A stretch of 64,000 nt of DNA from Beta vulgaris subsp. vulgaris. Lineage: Eukaryota > Streptophyta > Magnoliopsida > Caryophyllales > Amaranthaceae. Shown one piece after another: positions 24,530 to 34,985 of this stretch. The DNA lies in the NCBI RefSeq assembly GCF_026745355.1, contig NC_079206.1:12506779-12570778 (forward strand), written 5' to 3'. The notes below the pieces were generated by a model, which made no database searches, was not told the origin of the DNA, and worked only from the letters and a program-made list of their open reading frames with translations. Position 1 is the stretch's first letter. Each line of letters opens with the position of its first letter. The position numbers and the translations under genes are program-made.

Positions 24530-24759
24530 ATGAAATAACAGGTTAGTAAGAACCCTAAATATAAAGGAGAAGAATTCAACACAACACAATCATGTAGACT
24601 AAAACTATAGTTGAAAATTGTCACTAATGTGACGCAAACTAGTGTTAATTTTTTTTTCTTGTTTTTGTTAGGTCATGCCGGCTAAAGAGCAAAATTACAT
24701 CCTAAAAGCATAACAAAACCATGTAAACAAGAAGTGCTTGAAGCTTAACTAATAATAGG

Positions 24760-24833
24760 AGCCTGTGTGGTAGTCGAACCCACATTTTTGTGTATTTGCA
24801 CACACAATGCTCTACCAGTTGAGCTAACAGGCT
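24760..24833 (-). pseudogene. tRNA-like sequence 2, inverted relative to the first
   Basis: 74 nt on the minus strand. Acceptor AGCCTGT/ACAGGCT is perfect, box A TAGCTCAACTGG fits the consensus and box B GGTTCGACTAC has one mismatch. The T stem is imperfect. The anticodon arm has a 6-bp stem with an 8-nt loop GTGCAAAT, which would give GCA (Cys). It shares AGCCTRTTAGCT and GAGCATTGTG with sequence 1, so the two are related. Confidence 0.6.
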
Positions 24834-24899
24834 ATCTTGTTTCAAACGTAATTACAAATATTCTACTAGTGCAAGCAAACATCCTTAAGTCAAGCAAAT

Positions 24900-26720
24900 T
24901 GGCATAACTCATAAAGTAATGATATGTTGCCATACCTCTAGTGACACATTGGTATAACTCTAATAAATACCTTTTGGAACTCTAATGACATGTTTCCATA
25001 ACTCTAACTCACACCTTCTACAACTCTAATGACAGAATGCCATAACTCTAAATCTGTAACTGACACTTACCAAAACTATAATAACTCTTACTTCATACCT
25101 AATGCATTGCTCCCCTAGTCAAATTAGAAACAAGTCAGTTTGTCGCTATATAGCAAAATGGTAGGTCAAGTTCGTAACAAAACACAAACTTAGATATTTC
25201 TATATGTATGCATAAATAAAACAGAAGATAATCAAACATTCTTTCAATGACATCAACATTATTGCCGTAACAAGTTCACTCTTAACTACCCAGATATTTT
25301 CTCATGCACATAGGCAAACTATACTTGACTGTTGGCGGTGCATCCACATACCTCTAACTATAGCTTCCTACAACTTCAAGTATTGGTATAACTTGGACTA
25401 GTTCCTATAGCTCTAAACAAATAATGCTAAAACAAATATTTCTAAAATGCTAATTCTAATTACTACTTCCTATATTTTTTTAAAAAAATATTACTATAAC
25501 TTTAAGTCGTACACCCTATAACTCTAAACGAGTATTTGTAGACCTAATAAAGTGTGGACATAACTCTAAATATTACTTTCTATAACGTTAAACAAATGTT
25601 GCTATAACTCTAGTTACTTTCTAGTTCCTACAACTCTAAGAAAATATTGATATAACTAAATTGACTAGTTCATATAACTATAAAAAAGAGTTGACATAAA
25701 TTTAAACAAGCAATGTTATAACTCTAAACAAGTTGATATAACTCTAAACAAGTAATGTTATAACTCTAAATAAACATTCTAAAATGCTAACTCTAATTGT
25801 TATTTCCTATAACTCTATACAAATATTGCTATAACTCTAAGGGAAATTCCCACTGGTAACCCTGTACTATGGAACAATTGCAATGGTAAACCGTTTTTCT
25901 TTTGAGTTTCAAAAATAACTCTAATCGTTACTTCAACCATTAGTATTATTAGATTTTTCTTCACTATGATGAAGTATAGAAGAACATTTTATTTGTATTA
26001 GTTAATGTTGGTTAATCTAGGTTAGGTAAACCAATAATACTAATGGTTGAAGTAACGATTAAACCATCATTAATGTCACAGTTGTATAATATTACTAAGT
26101 ATAGGGTTATTTTGAAACTCAAAAGAAAAACGGTTTACCATTGCAATTGTTCCATAGTACAGGGTTACCAGTGGGAATTTCCCTAACTCTAATTAGTACT
26201 TTCTATAATTCTAAACAAGCATTGGTGTAACTCTAATTATCAATTCTTATATAAGTCCAAGCAAATGTTGCTATAGCTCTTGATTACTACTTCCTACAAC
26301 TCTAAACATATGTTGTTATAATTCTAATTAGTACTTCATATAACTCTAACACAAGCATTGGCATAGCTCTTATACTACTTCCTACAACTGTTTAATTACT
26401 ATTGCATATAACTCTAAACAACTATTGCCTTTAACTCTGATTTTATTTTCTAATACCTCTAAAGAAGTGTTTTCATAATTCTTATAACTCTATACATATC
26501 TTGTTGTAACTCTATACATATCTTGTTGTAACTCTAATTATTAATTCTTATAACTCTAAATAAGTATTGTTGTAACTTTAATTACTATTTTTCATAACTC
26601 TAAACAACTATTCCCCTAACTATAACTACCATTTCCTAAAATTCTAAAGAAGAGATGGTGTAACTCTAATTAATGCCACCTATGATTCTAAACAAAAGTT
26701 GTAACTCTAACAAGTAATTT
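24900..26720 (-). repeat. Right subterminal array of TATAACTCTAA units
   Basis: About 1.5 kb (without the nested MITE) made of degenerate 25-45 bp units centred on TATAACTCTAA followed by ACAARTATTG-like spacers. It is the reverse complement of the left array unit but much longer, suggesting expansion on one side. Confidence 0.8.
25841..26183. mobile_element. Palindromic MITE, Tourist/Harbinger-like
   Basis: 343 bp with near-perfect terminal inverted repeats of about 80 bp (GGGAAATTCCCACTGG at the start, mirrored at the end), and a second inverted pair around CCATTAGTATTATT. It is flanked by TAA on both sides (25838-25840 and 26184-26186), a 3-bp duplication typical of PIF/Harbinger MITEs. 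It sits inside the TATAACTCTAA array, so it arrived after the array formed. Confidence 0.85.
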
Positions 26721-27226
26721 ATAAACTGAACAAGAACACCTGCCACCTATGATTAATTAATATAATCACAGTAATTTCGTAGCAATTCCAGTTTGTAATG
26801 ACATAAATTCTTATATTTTGTATTGCTTACTCAAATGAATTTTGGAATTCAGATGTAAAATTTGAATCAAAATTCTAAAAACGAATTAGAAAAGATTTCT
26901 AAATACTAACCTTCTTCTGCAATATATATTGAATGAGTTCCTCGATCACTAATTCTGATCTCTGAACAAGCAAGAAAACTAAAGATGCTCCGTTTGCATC
27001 TGATCGATTTGTTAATTCAGATTCATTGATTGTATAGAAACCAAAAATTTGTTCTTGTGTAGAAGAGAGAAAAGATGGTGGTTAAAATATGGTGGGATAA
27101 GCTTAGAAAAGTGCGTGAAGATGATAAAACAGGTTTACTATATATCTCAATCGCTGAATTTGGTTAGATCTAATGGTCCATATTCATTCTCATTTCTCAC
27201 CTAAATAGCTTTCTCACATGATCTTA
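26721..27226 (-). other. Right terminal segment of the large element
   Basis: Non-coding. On the minus strand it runs from the GGTAAGATCATGTGAGAAA end through a CT-rich, leader-like segment towards the repeat array. No gene seen. Confidence 0.5.
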
Positions 27227-27230
27227 CCCC

Positions 27231-27231
27231 C

Positions 27232-27290
<59 letters not shown>
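27231..27290. repeat. (CT)n(TA)n compound microsatellite
   Basis: A CT run passing directly into a TA run; the Helitron at 27291 is inserted in the TA part. Confidence 0.9.
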
Positions 27291-27295
<5 letters not shown>

Positions 27296-27815
27296 ATTAT
27301 ATAAGCCAAGGGAGGAGGTGTGGTGTCCTCTTTTGAAGTGACTAAAATACCCTCTAATAATTTAAAACAATGTTTTTCTTTTAATAAAAAATAGAAACTT
27401 GCCACGTGAGTAGGTCAAAAATAGAATATGCAATACATTAATAACTTGACAAACTAGATTGAAACAATCAATTCATGAAATCAATTAGAATCTTCAACCA
27501 AAAATAGTTAGCAATATATCGTGATAATATAATATTTCTTATTTACAAAGTTCAAATAATATGGTTTATTTTTATAATAGTTAAATAACTATACTAAACG
27601 CTGAAAAGAAATTATTAAATCATCGATCAAATTTTTTCAGTGACGATATTGAACAGTTAAAAATCATTCACCTTTAAGTTAAAAAGAATAAATAAATCTA
27701 CAAAAGAACCTCAATAATTTACATCACTACCAAATAATTTTAGATAAAAAACATGTTCATTTGTATATACTTACATAAGATTGTCGACGCACGCATCGCG
27801 TGCATATGCAACTAG
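27291..27815 (+). mobile_element. Non-autonomous Helitron
   Basis: 525 bp beginning TCTCTATTATATAAGCC and ending CTAG, inserted between A (27290) and T (27816), as Helitrons require. A perfect hairpin GCACGC ATC GCGTGC (27789-27803) lies 8 bp before the CTAG terminus. It contains no ORF. Confidence 0.88.
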
Positions 27816-27820
27816 TATAT

Positions 27821-28105
27821 ATAGGGGCAAGATCACATGAGAATGCTTCTTACATGAGAAATGAGAATGAATCTCAACCACACGATTAGATTAGAGTTAC
27901 AACACTTGTTCATTAGAGTTATACCCAGCTAAAAAATTTTGGAGCAAAAAAAAAAAGTTTGAATTTTGAATTTTTGTTTCTAATATACTTTTTTTTGAAG
28001 TTACATCACTTTTTCATTAGAGTTACATCACTTATTCATAAGAGTTATAGTGCGTAAATATCATTCTCATTTCTCATGTAAGTATGCATTCTCATGTGAA
28101 CTCAC

Positions 28106-28112
<7 letters not shown>
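27821..28112. mobile_element. MITE with GAGAATG-type inverted ends
   Basis: About 290 bp. Left end GGGGCAAGATCACATGAGAA, right end the inverse with GTGAGTTCACATGAGAATG. The interior carries AGAGTTACA and AGAGTTATA units like the large element at 21667-27226, so they belong to one family. TA repeats flank it on both sides. Confidence 0.8.

Positions 28113-28142
<30 letters not shown>
28109..28142. repeat. (TA)n microsatellite
   Basis: Uninterrupted TA run directly after the MITE. Confidence 0.9.
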
Positions 28143-28145
<3 letters not shown>

Positions 28146-28222
28146 AAGAACATGTGTATATAGTACTTGAGAAAAAAAAGACTTAAAAATTCATAAACAT
28201 AAAAATAAACATGAAAAGAGCA

Positions 28223-28486
28223 TCTATACTAATATATTAAAAGGCGTGCGCAAACAAGAAACGGTGCCACGTGGTACTTTCCCTAAAGGAGTTTTACTCC
28301 ATGTAATCCACAACAATTTAAAAAAATAGAAATTGTGTAGTATAAGTTTTGATCCCGGGACCTCAAAAACATATACTAAACTCTTAACCACTAGACCAAA
28401 TAACATTTAGTGTTATCATCTTAATTTATAGTATTAATAAATGAAAATTTTTCTTACCCGGGACATAGCCCCGGCATAATAACTAG
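28223..28486 (+). mobile_element. Short non-autonomous Helitron with tRNA-like core
   Basis: 264 bp from TCTATACTAATATATT to CTAG, between A (28222) and T (28487). The 3' hairpin is CCGGG/CCCGG at about 28459-28475. On the minus strand the interior has a box-A-like TGGTCTAGTGG (28388-28398) and a degenerate box B near 28347-28363, resembling a tRNA gene in antisense. Confidence 0.82.
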
Positions 28487-29514
28487 TTAAGGTATACAAT
28501 AAAGAACAACACACTAATTGTAATAGACGTGTGTAAATACTATGTAATACTTGAGATTCAAAAAAAAAAAAATTAATAATCACAAAAATGAATAAAAACA
28601 TAAAAGAACATGAAGATACCAAATAAAAAATATCATGCTTATAATCATAAAAGAAAATAAGCATATAAGACTTGAGATACAAGAATCTATATAAAAAATC
28701 ACAACAAAACAAAGATAAACATGAATAGAACATCAAAGTATCAAAAAAAGAACACCATCAACATAAGTAAAGAACATCTGCATATGTAATTAGGAAACAA
28801 AAAATGCTCAAAATATATTTCAACAGTGGACTTAAAGAACAAGAAAAATAAGTATTATAAATGGAAGATAAAAAAAGTCTAGAGACAAGACAAAAAAATA
28901 TAAAAGTTACAAAGTCCTTTGTCAATTTTTTAAAATTTGTTATGAGATTAAATGCCAGAAGCCTTTATCCTTATATGTTCTATTGTTAGATTTAAGTAAT
29001 TTCATGTGTCTTTTGCTCCACCAGTTCATACCCTACATTTTATTGAATAGAGATTATCGTTTCATACCGGGTGCATGTAGATCACCATGCACCCGGGTCC
29101 ATGCTCCACATATTGTTCTAATGATGCATTACAATCAATGTGAGAAAATGATGCATTACAATGCTTTTGTAATTCCTAAATTGTGGTATTACTAGTTGGA
29201 GCACTATGCGTTTCCCCAAAATAACGTAATGGTAAGAGTTAAATAAAGTTTGTGTATTTGGTAGAGAGCAAATATAATCCAGTAAAATGAGAAAGCAACT
29301 AATTATAAATTTGTGGTTAAGGAAGAGAAAGCAACAGTGGACTAATTATAATTTTTTTTAAATCTTACTAATTATAAAAGCAACTAATCCATCTCCACAA
29401 CTTTCACTTTCTCTGTTTTTGCTTTCTTCTTCCTTAACCACAAATTTATCACCATCAATCTATCTGATGGACTCGTATGGACTTGTGGAGAGGCGGAGAA
29501 ACTCTAAATCAATA
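28487..29514. other. AT-rich intergenic DNA with degenerate repeats and one hairpin
   Basis: Between 28141 and 28740 a motif around ATAAACATGAAAAGAACAT recurs three times. A perfect 11-bp stem CCGGGTGCATG/CATGCACCCGG with an 8-nt loop is at 29067-29096. No coding signal. Confidence 0.6.
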
Positions 29515-30280
29515 CTAAGTGCAAAAATACTACTGTACTGGAGTGGTAGAGGGTGTGAATGGGCTAGGCCCAACGAGGCATAGAGTTTAGAAGAAAAAAA
29601 ATTACCGGGTTCCAGGTACCCGAATCACAAAACTAGAGAGCCTGTTACCTGACCTGGAAAAGAGGGTCGGATACCCGGCCCATTAAATTTCAAATTTCTT
29701 CAAAAGTATCCGATTTTTTTGTTGCGGGTCGGCGGGTCAACGGGCCAGGTCGGACGAGTCGGGATTTTTCTAAACACTCTTAATTACCCTTGAGTTACTC
29801 TAAGCTAGGCAACCAATGAGATAAAAGTTTAAGGGGGTAAAAAATTTAAAAAATAACTATTTAATAGTGTGAACACAATTATTGCAGTTTAAAACTAATA
29901 GAAAATTCAATTCATACCCCCTTCGTTTTTTTTTTATTTTACACACTTTTCTTTTTGGTCGGTTCCTTTTAATCTACACACTGTTGCTTTTTCTAATTTT
30001 GGTAACATATCACATCTACTTTCTCCTCTTTTCCCATCCATGTCATCCACTTTTTAGTCTCTTTCTACCTTTTCAGTTTCTCTTTCATACTTTTAGAATT
30101 CCTCCTTGATTCTCCCCCAAAATAAAGTGAGTACACTAAAAAGAAACAAAGGAAGTAAATTATACTATATGTGAAAAGATTCAATGTAAAAACAACATAT
30201 TGAAATTTTCCAAAACAAAAGAAAACGGATGGTGTAATAATTAACACCCCCTCAAAAGTCAAAACAAAAGATGACTATTA
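29515..30280. repeat. Direct repeat copy 1 (about 770 bp)
   Basis: Starts CTAAGTGCAAAAATACTA and ends near AAAAGAAAACGGAT and AACACCCC. The same sequence recurs at 31319-32085. It contains GC-rich CGGGTCGG and GGCCCAACGAGG words and a MITE. Function unknown. Confidence 0.85.
29917..30155. mobile_element. Stowaway-like MITE
   Basis: Ends CCCCCTTCGTTT and AAACAAAGGAAG with TA on both sides (29915-29916 and 30156-30157). Present in both direct-repeat copies, so it was inserted before the duplication. Confidence 0.65.
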
Positions 30281-30313
30281 TATTATTACTTTGTAATTCA
30301 TTATTATGCAATA

Positions 30314-30572
30314 CTCCCTCTGTTTCATTTTAATCTACACACTTACACTTTTCACGCATGCCGATGTAAAACTTTGAGAACATATATCTTTAGTTTTGTA
30401 TTTGTAAAAATTATAAAAAGTACATATTAATAAAATAGATACTAAGACGAATCTAACAAGATCCCACATGATTATGTTTTTATTCACGTATAAATCACAA
30501 ACGAAGGTCAAAGTGCAATTTATGAATAGTGTAAAATGTCAAAGTGTGTAGATTAATATGAAACGGAGGGAG
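30314..30572. mobile_element. Stowaway MITE
   Basis: 259 bp with ends CTCCCTCTGTTTCATTTTAA and its inverse, TA duplication at 30312-30313 and 30573-30574. The same family occurs at 50947-51190. Confidence 0.88.
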
Positions 30573-31318
30573 TACATTATAAGATCTTATTTATGGTATT
30601 ACTATTATTATCATTTTATTTCCATTACAACTTTTATACAACTTTTATTATTAATAATAATAATTATTATCATTATTATGAGAACAACAACAATATTTAT
30701 AATCATAACAATACTAATTATTACTAAAAATAATTATATAACCCAAGTCATTAATTTATCAGAGCGCTTATACAATGTGTTCACACTTTCCCATGAAAAA
30801 AAAATTCACACTTGAGAAGTCGGCAGACTCAACTCTTTTTTTTCATATAAAATAAAATAAGATATGACATTTATAATGATAACAACAAGATTAATAATAA
30901 TTACCAATATTAATAATTAATAAGTACAACAACAACAATAATAATCCTTTTGAACAAATGTACTAGTAAATAATATACTCCTTTTGTATTTTTTTTATCT
31001 TTCTCACTTAAAATCTTGATACTATTCACAAAATCACAACTAGAGAGAATCTTTTAGATTTTTTCAATATATAAGAAAAAATATAGTCATATGGGGTCTT
31101 GTTTGATTCGTCTCAATGAGTACTTTATTAATAAACAGTTATTATAATTTTTACTAATATGTAATGAAAGATATTTAATAGTAATAATGAGTTTTTAAAT
31201 ATAAGCATAATCTGATCTGAACTAATATAATCTGATCTGAACTTATTTTTTCTGATCTGATCTGATCTGATTTGATTAGATCTGAAATAAGCAAAAATAA
31301 GGTGAATTGAACATAGTC
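30573..31318. other. AT-rich DNA between the direct repeats
   Basis: ATT and AAC trinucleotide-rich, no gene. A TCTGA pentanucleotide cluster (about 31205-31290) includes four consecutive TCTGA units. Confidence 0.6.
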
Positions 31319-32085
31319 TAAGTGCAAAAATACTATTGTACTGGAGGAGGGGTAGAGGGTGTGAATGGGCTAGGCCCAACGAGGGATAAAGTTTAGAAAA
31401 AAATTACCGAGTTCCGGGTACCCGGTTCACAAAACTAGACAGCGTGTTACCTGACCTGGAAAAAGCGGGTCGGATACCCGACCCATTAACTTTCAAGTTT
31501 CTTTAAAAGTACACTATTTTTTTAGTTGCGCGTCGGTGGGTCAACGGGCCAAGTTGGCCGAGTCGGGATTTTCTAAACACTCTTAATTGCCTTGAGTTAC
31601 TCTATGTTAGGCAACCAATGAGACAAAGGTTTGAGGGGGTAAAAAAAATAGAAAATGACTATTTAATAGTGTGAACACAATTATTGCAACTTAAAACTAA
31701 TAGAAAATTTAATTCATACTCCATTCGTTTTCTTTTAATTTACACACTTTCTTTTTGGTCAATTTCTTTTAATCTACATGTTGTTGCTTTTTCTAATTTT
31801 GGTAACCTGTCAGAACTACTTTCTTCTCTTTTCCCATTCATGCCATCCACTTTTTAATATTTTAACTCACTTTTTAGTTTCTCCCTCTACCTTTTCAGTT
31901 TCTCTTTCATACTTTTGTACTTCCTCTTTGATTTTCCTCCAAAATGAAATGAGAAAATTAAAAAGAAACAAAAGAGGTAAACTATACTATATGTGGAAAG
32001 ATTCAAAATAAAAACAACATATTGAAATTTCGCAAAACAAAAGAAAACGGATACAGTAATTTAACACCCCTCAAGACAAAAGATG
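31319..32085. repeat. Direct repeat copy 2 (about 770 bp)
   Basis: Matches 29515-30280 from CTAAGTGCAAAAATACTA onward, with numerous substitutions and short indels. It includes a second copy of the MITE at 31719-31977 (TA at 31717-31718 and 31978-31979). Confidence 0.85.
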
Positions 32086-32234
32086 CAAGTAATTAAAAAG
32101 GTACATTAACCATGATAGTTATTATCTATCTTGCGGACTCTTCCAAACTACATGTTTTATTCAAGGAATTGACCTGGCACCCAAAACCAAAGTTGTTGTC
32201 CTACGATAGAGTTTAATTTGATACAGTTACTAAT

Positions 32235-33236
32235 TTACCATATATGTAGTTCTAATAATCCCGATTCTTTGAACCTCATCTCAGTAATTTCTCTTAGACG
32301 TTTCATCATTTCATCAGTTAAGTAATTCTTGTGATCACCTACTTTTCCTTTCCTGAAAAAAACATTATTTGGAACGTTTGCACCCGGTAAAGTATTCCTC
32401 TCCACTTCAACTCGATTCACTTCAAAACTCGTCAAACTCTCAAAACTACAAAAATCAATAATTTTTTCAATCACACCACTTTCTTCCTCAGCCAACGTAA
32501 AAGGATACCCTACAAATTCAGCCAACTTCTTCAAAAGGGTAAAAGGTTGATTTTTCATATCTTCATACCTTACAAATAAAACCTTGTTTGGCATTTCTAT
32601 GCTTGCTTTCCAAAATCCTAAAACATGATCCCAGTAAGAACCAAATGGTGAAACTCCTTTACAAAACAAATCAAAAGCCTCTTCAATGTTTAAAGGTTGA
32701 AGTTCCTTGGGCCTTAGCTTATTTGCAAAGTGCCAAAGTGAAACAAACACATCATTAGGATTGCGGCACACGTAAATAATAGGGCAACTAGAGCTTTTAA
32801 TGGATTCAGGCAACAAAGGGTAAGGTATATCAGTATATGTGCAGCAACAAGGGGAAATGTGGTTGGCATTGTTGGATTTGAAGGGTTTTTCGAGGCGTAA
32901 AACTCGATCTCAGGAACACAATCATGTGGACTAGAGGTGAGTAATGGATGTGAGGAATAAGAGTAGCGAGTGCGGTTCATGGTTGTGAAGAGAAGAGCAG
33001 CAAACCATGTGGTGCCAGATTTAGGAAGGGTGACTAAGACCACAGTATTTGGTTGCAGCCTTGAAAGTTTTTTGAGTAATAAGGGTTCCTTGAAGAAGTG
33101 GTTCATCGAACCAAAACCCTTTGTATTTGTAAATAGTTTCTAGCCACCACCCTTTTTCTTTTGGCAAGGATGGGAGGATCCTTTCGATGTCTACTACAAC
33201 CTTACTTTCACTCAATGTTGAGACTGGGAGTGCCAT
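32235..33236 (-). pseudogene. Cytosolic sulfotransferase (SOT family), frameshifted
   Basis: Intronless minus-strand gene of about 334 codons, the normal length for plant cytosolic sulfotransferases, which transfer sulfate from PAPS to small hydroxylated metabolites. Start at 33236 (MALPVSTLSESK), the start conserved in the fragment at 44705. PAPS-binding PKSGTTW is at 33005-33025, the 3'-phosphate motif YVCRNPNDVFVSLWHF follows, and the C-terminal RKGKVGDHKNYLT is intact. Two frame breaks: one extra base at about 33056, absent from the 44493 fragment, and another at about 32885-32900. Substrate cannot be inferred. Both breaks lie outside homopolymers longer than five, so decay is likelier than error, but resequencing could change this. 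Confidence 0.9.
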
Positions 33237-33405
33237 ATTGATATTGGCTTCAACTATGGATTTTTTTTTGTTGATAGATTGGGACATTGGGTTGAGTTTA
33301 TGGCCTTTTAAATAATGCCATTGTGTACCTCCTCTGAGTATTCCTGCTCTGTTTGTTGCAGGGACAAAGTTAGCATTTAAGATTTGGGGAGGCCTAATCA
33401 ATATC

Positions 33406-33573
33406 TATGTTGCACATAGACGGATACGGGTACTGGTGTGAATTCGAGTACGGGGACAGAAAACAACAAGATTTCGAAATTTTAAGAATGGGTACCGTAC
33501 CCATGCAGAATACGTGTCGTATCGAGTACGGGTACGAGTACGTGACCTAGAAGAAGTACCCATGCTACATAGA
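33406..33573. mobile_element. hAT-like MITE
   Basis: 168 bp flanked by a perfect 8-bp direct repeat TCAATATC (33398-33405 and 33574-33581). Ends TATGTTGCACATAGACGG and CCCATGCTACATAGA are imperfect inverted repeats. The interior is rich in GGGTAC and its complement. Confidence 0.72.
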
Positions 33574-33581
33574 TCAATATC

Positions 33582-34413
33582 ATACACCAGCTCCATATGC
33601 ACGCATTTGTGCGAAAACATGTAGAAAATCAAATCAATTTATCCCACTAAATTAGGGACTTTAATTTTTTTTTTCAAAAATTTAGTTGAGAGGGAAGTAA
33701 CTGATGTGTTGTAAATTTTCATTGTGTTCTTGTGTTATGCCTTTTTTTATTGTTTTTACCTTTTTAATTAATTAGGCAGTTATATCTTTTTTTTCACCTT
33801 TTTTTTTTATTTTTTAGTGTCCCACCTCTGTTTCCATAGAGATTAGCTACCAAATTTTATAGGTCATGTACCTGCTATGCCTAATACACTAGCTTGCCGA
33901 TCATTTTATTGCAAAAATACATAATGAGAAATTTAGATTTGACATTAATAACTTTAATATAATTATATTGGTACACTAATATCTTCCATTTAAACATATT
34001 TTGTATAGGATTACTAGTATTATATTTGCAAATAACCAAGTCTATTTTTTTTTTTTTTTTTTTTTTTTTGACGGGAACCAAGTCTACTTGAATATATTCA
34101 GTCCCACTATAAAAAATTTTAAAAAATCTTGATATTCTTAACTTAATTATTTGGCCTTGGCTCATTTTTAAAAAAAGTTATTCTATTTCAGTGCTTGAGA
34201 AATAAATAAACACAATAGTATCAAAATATCTTTTCCATACTAAGGAATGATAGATACAAAGAAATTAAAAAAAAAAAACAACACATATCCCTAACTTATA
34301 CATTGTACTTATAAGTTATAACCACTGAACCGACTACTTCAACATGTAATACTTGTGCAAGTATTCTCTTTTATAATGTAAAACTAGTTTGACAAAAAGC
34401 CCAAAACATAGTA
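33582..34413. other. AT-rich DNA unique to D1
   Basis: Absent from D2. T-rich, no coding signal; contains the small poly(A) insertion at 34045-34075. Confidence 0.55.
34045..34075 (-). mobile_element. Minimal poly(A) retroposon with target duplication
   Basis: On the minus strand, CCCGTC followed by a 25-base A run, bounded by an 11-bp perfect direct repeat AACCAAGTCTA (34034-34044 and 34076-34086). This is the signature of L1-type retroposition of an extremely truncated SINE, LINE or mRNA 3' end. Confidence 0.65.
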
Positions 34414-34985
34414 ATGTTTGGATTTTTACACAATTAATACACTTTTATGGATTATTCTAACCTATGCTTCAAGGCATAGGTCAAAGTTCCAAAAATCCTG
34501 TATAAGATATTATTATACACAAAGTTTTCATTTCAAAACCTAACCAACCTAAAAAAAATCTTACATAATTATCTATATCTCAAGTATTTATCCTTATTTA
34601 TTATCCTCAAAAAAAATCTTGTTGTATATATCATATATTTTTTAATAAAATCTTGAAATTATTAACTTATGCATTATGACCAAGGGCGAAGGAATAGAGG
34701 GGCCTAAGAGGGCCATGGCCCCTCCTATAAACACAACCATGCCTATGAAATATATAAGGGATTGAGGGGCCAATAAATTAAAAATGCTAGTAAAGTCGCC
34801 CACTGGTCCCTCGCAATCTGTCACCACCCTGTAATCATAGAGGCATTTTCTAGTTCTCTCACGCAACGCAAGGAAAAAGCATGATGGTAGAATTCTTATG
34901 ACGCGCCTCAGAATTTTAGCATGCCCATTGAGAATGCGTCACTTGTAGCACATCACTTGTTTCATTCTGATTGCTTTTGTTATTA

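Larger units (their letters stand above)
21667..27226. mobile_element. Large non-coding element with inverted subterminal repeat arrays
   Basis: Inferred unit. Its right end on the minus strand reads GGTAAGATCATGTGAGAAA, homologous to the end of the small MITE at 27821-28112. The left end (AAGTGAGAACAAATG then CCATTAGATTAG, about 21690-21720) resembles the next part of the same terminus, but the outermost bases are missing, probably displaced to the far side of copia A. Inside are gene-like sequence, a unit repeated in opposite orientation at both ends, tRNA-like sequences and a MITE. No transposase is visible. Superfamily uncertain (Mutator-like, foldback or other). Confidence 0.5.

Noticed and set aside
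24755..24840. Functional tRNA-Cys gene on the minus strand
   Set aside because: The anticodon arm has an 8-nt loop, the T stem is mismatched and the box B has a substitution; called tRNA-like instead.
29067..29195. Helitron 3' end (hairpin CCGGGTGCATG with CTAG at 29192)
   Set aside because: The CTAG is about 95 bp beyond the hairpin instead of about 10, and no matching TC start was found.
33237..33401. Upstream extension of the sulfotransferase ORF to 33401
   Set aside because: The paralogous fragments begin their similarity to the protein at the MALPVS start; the extension is not conserved and lies in leader sequence.
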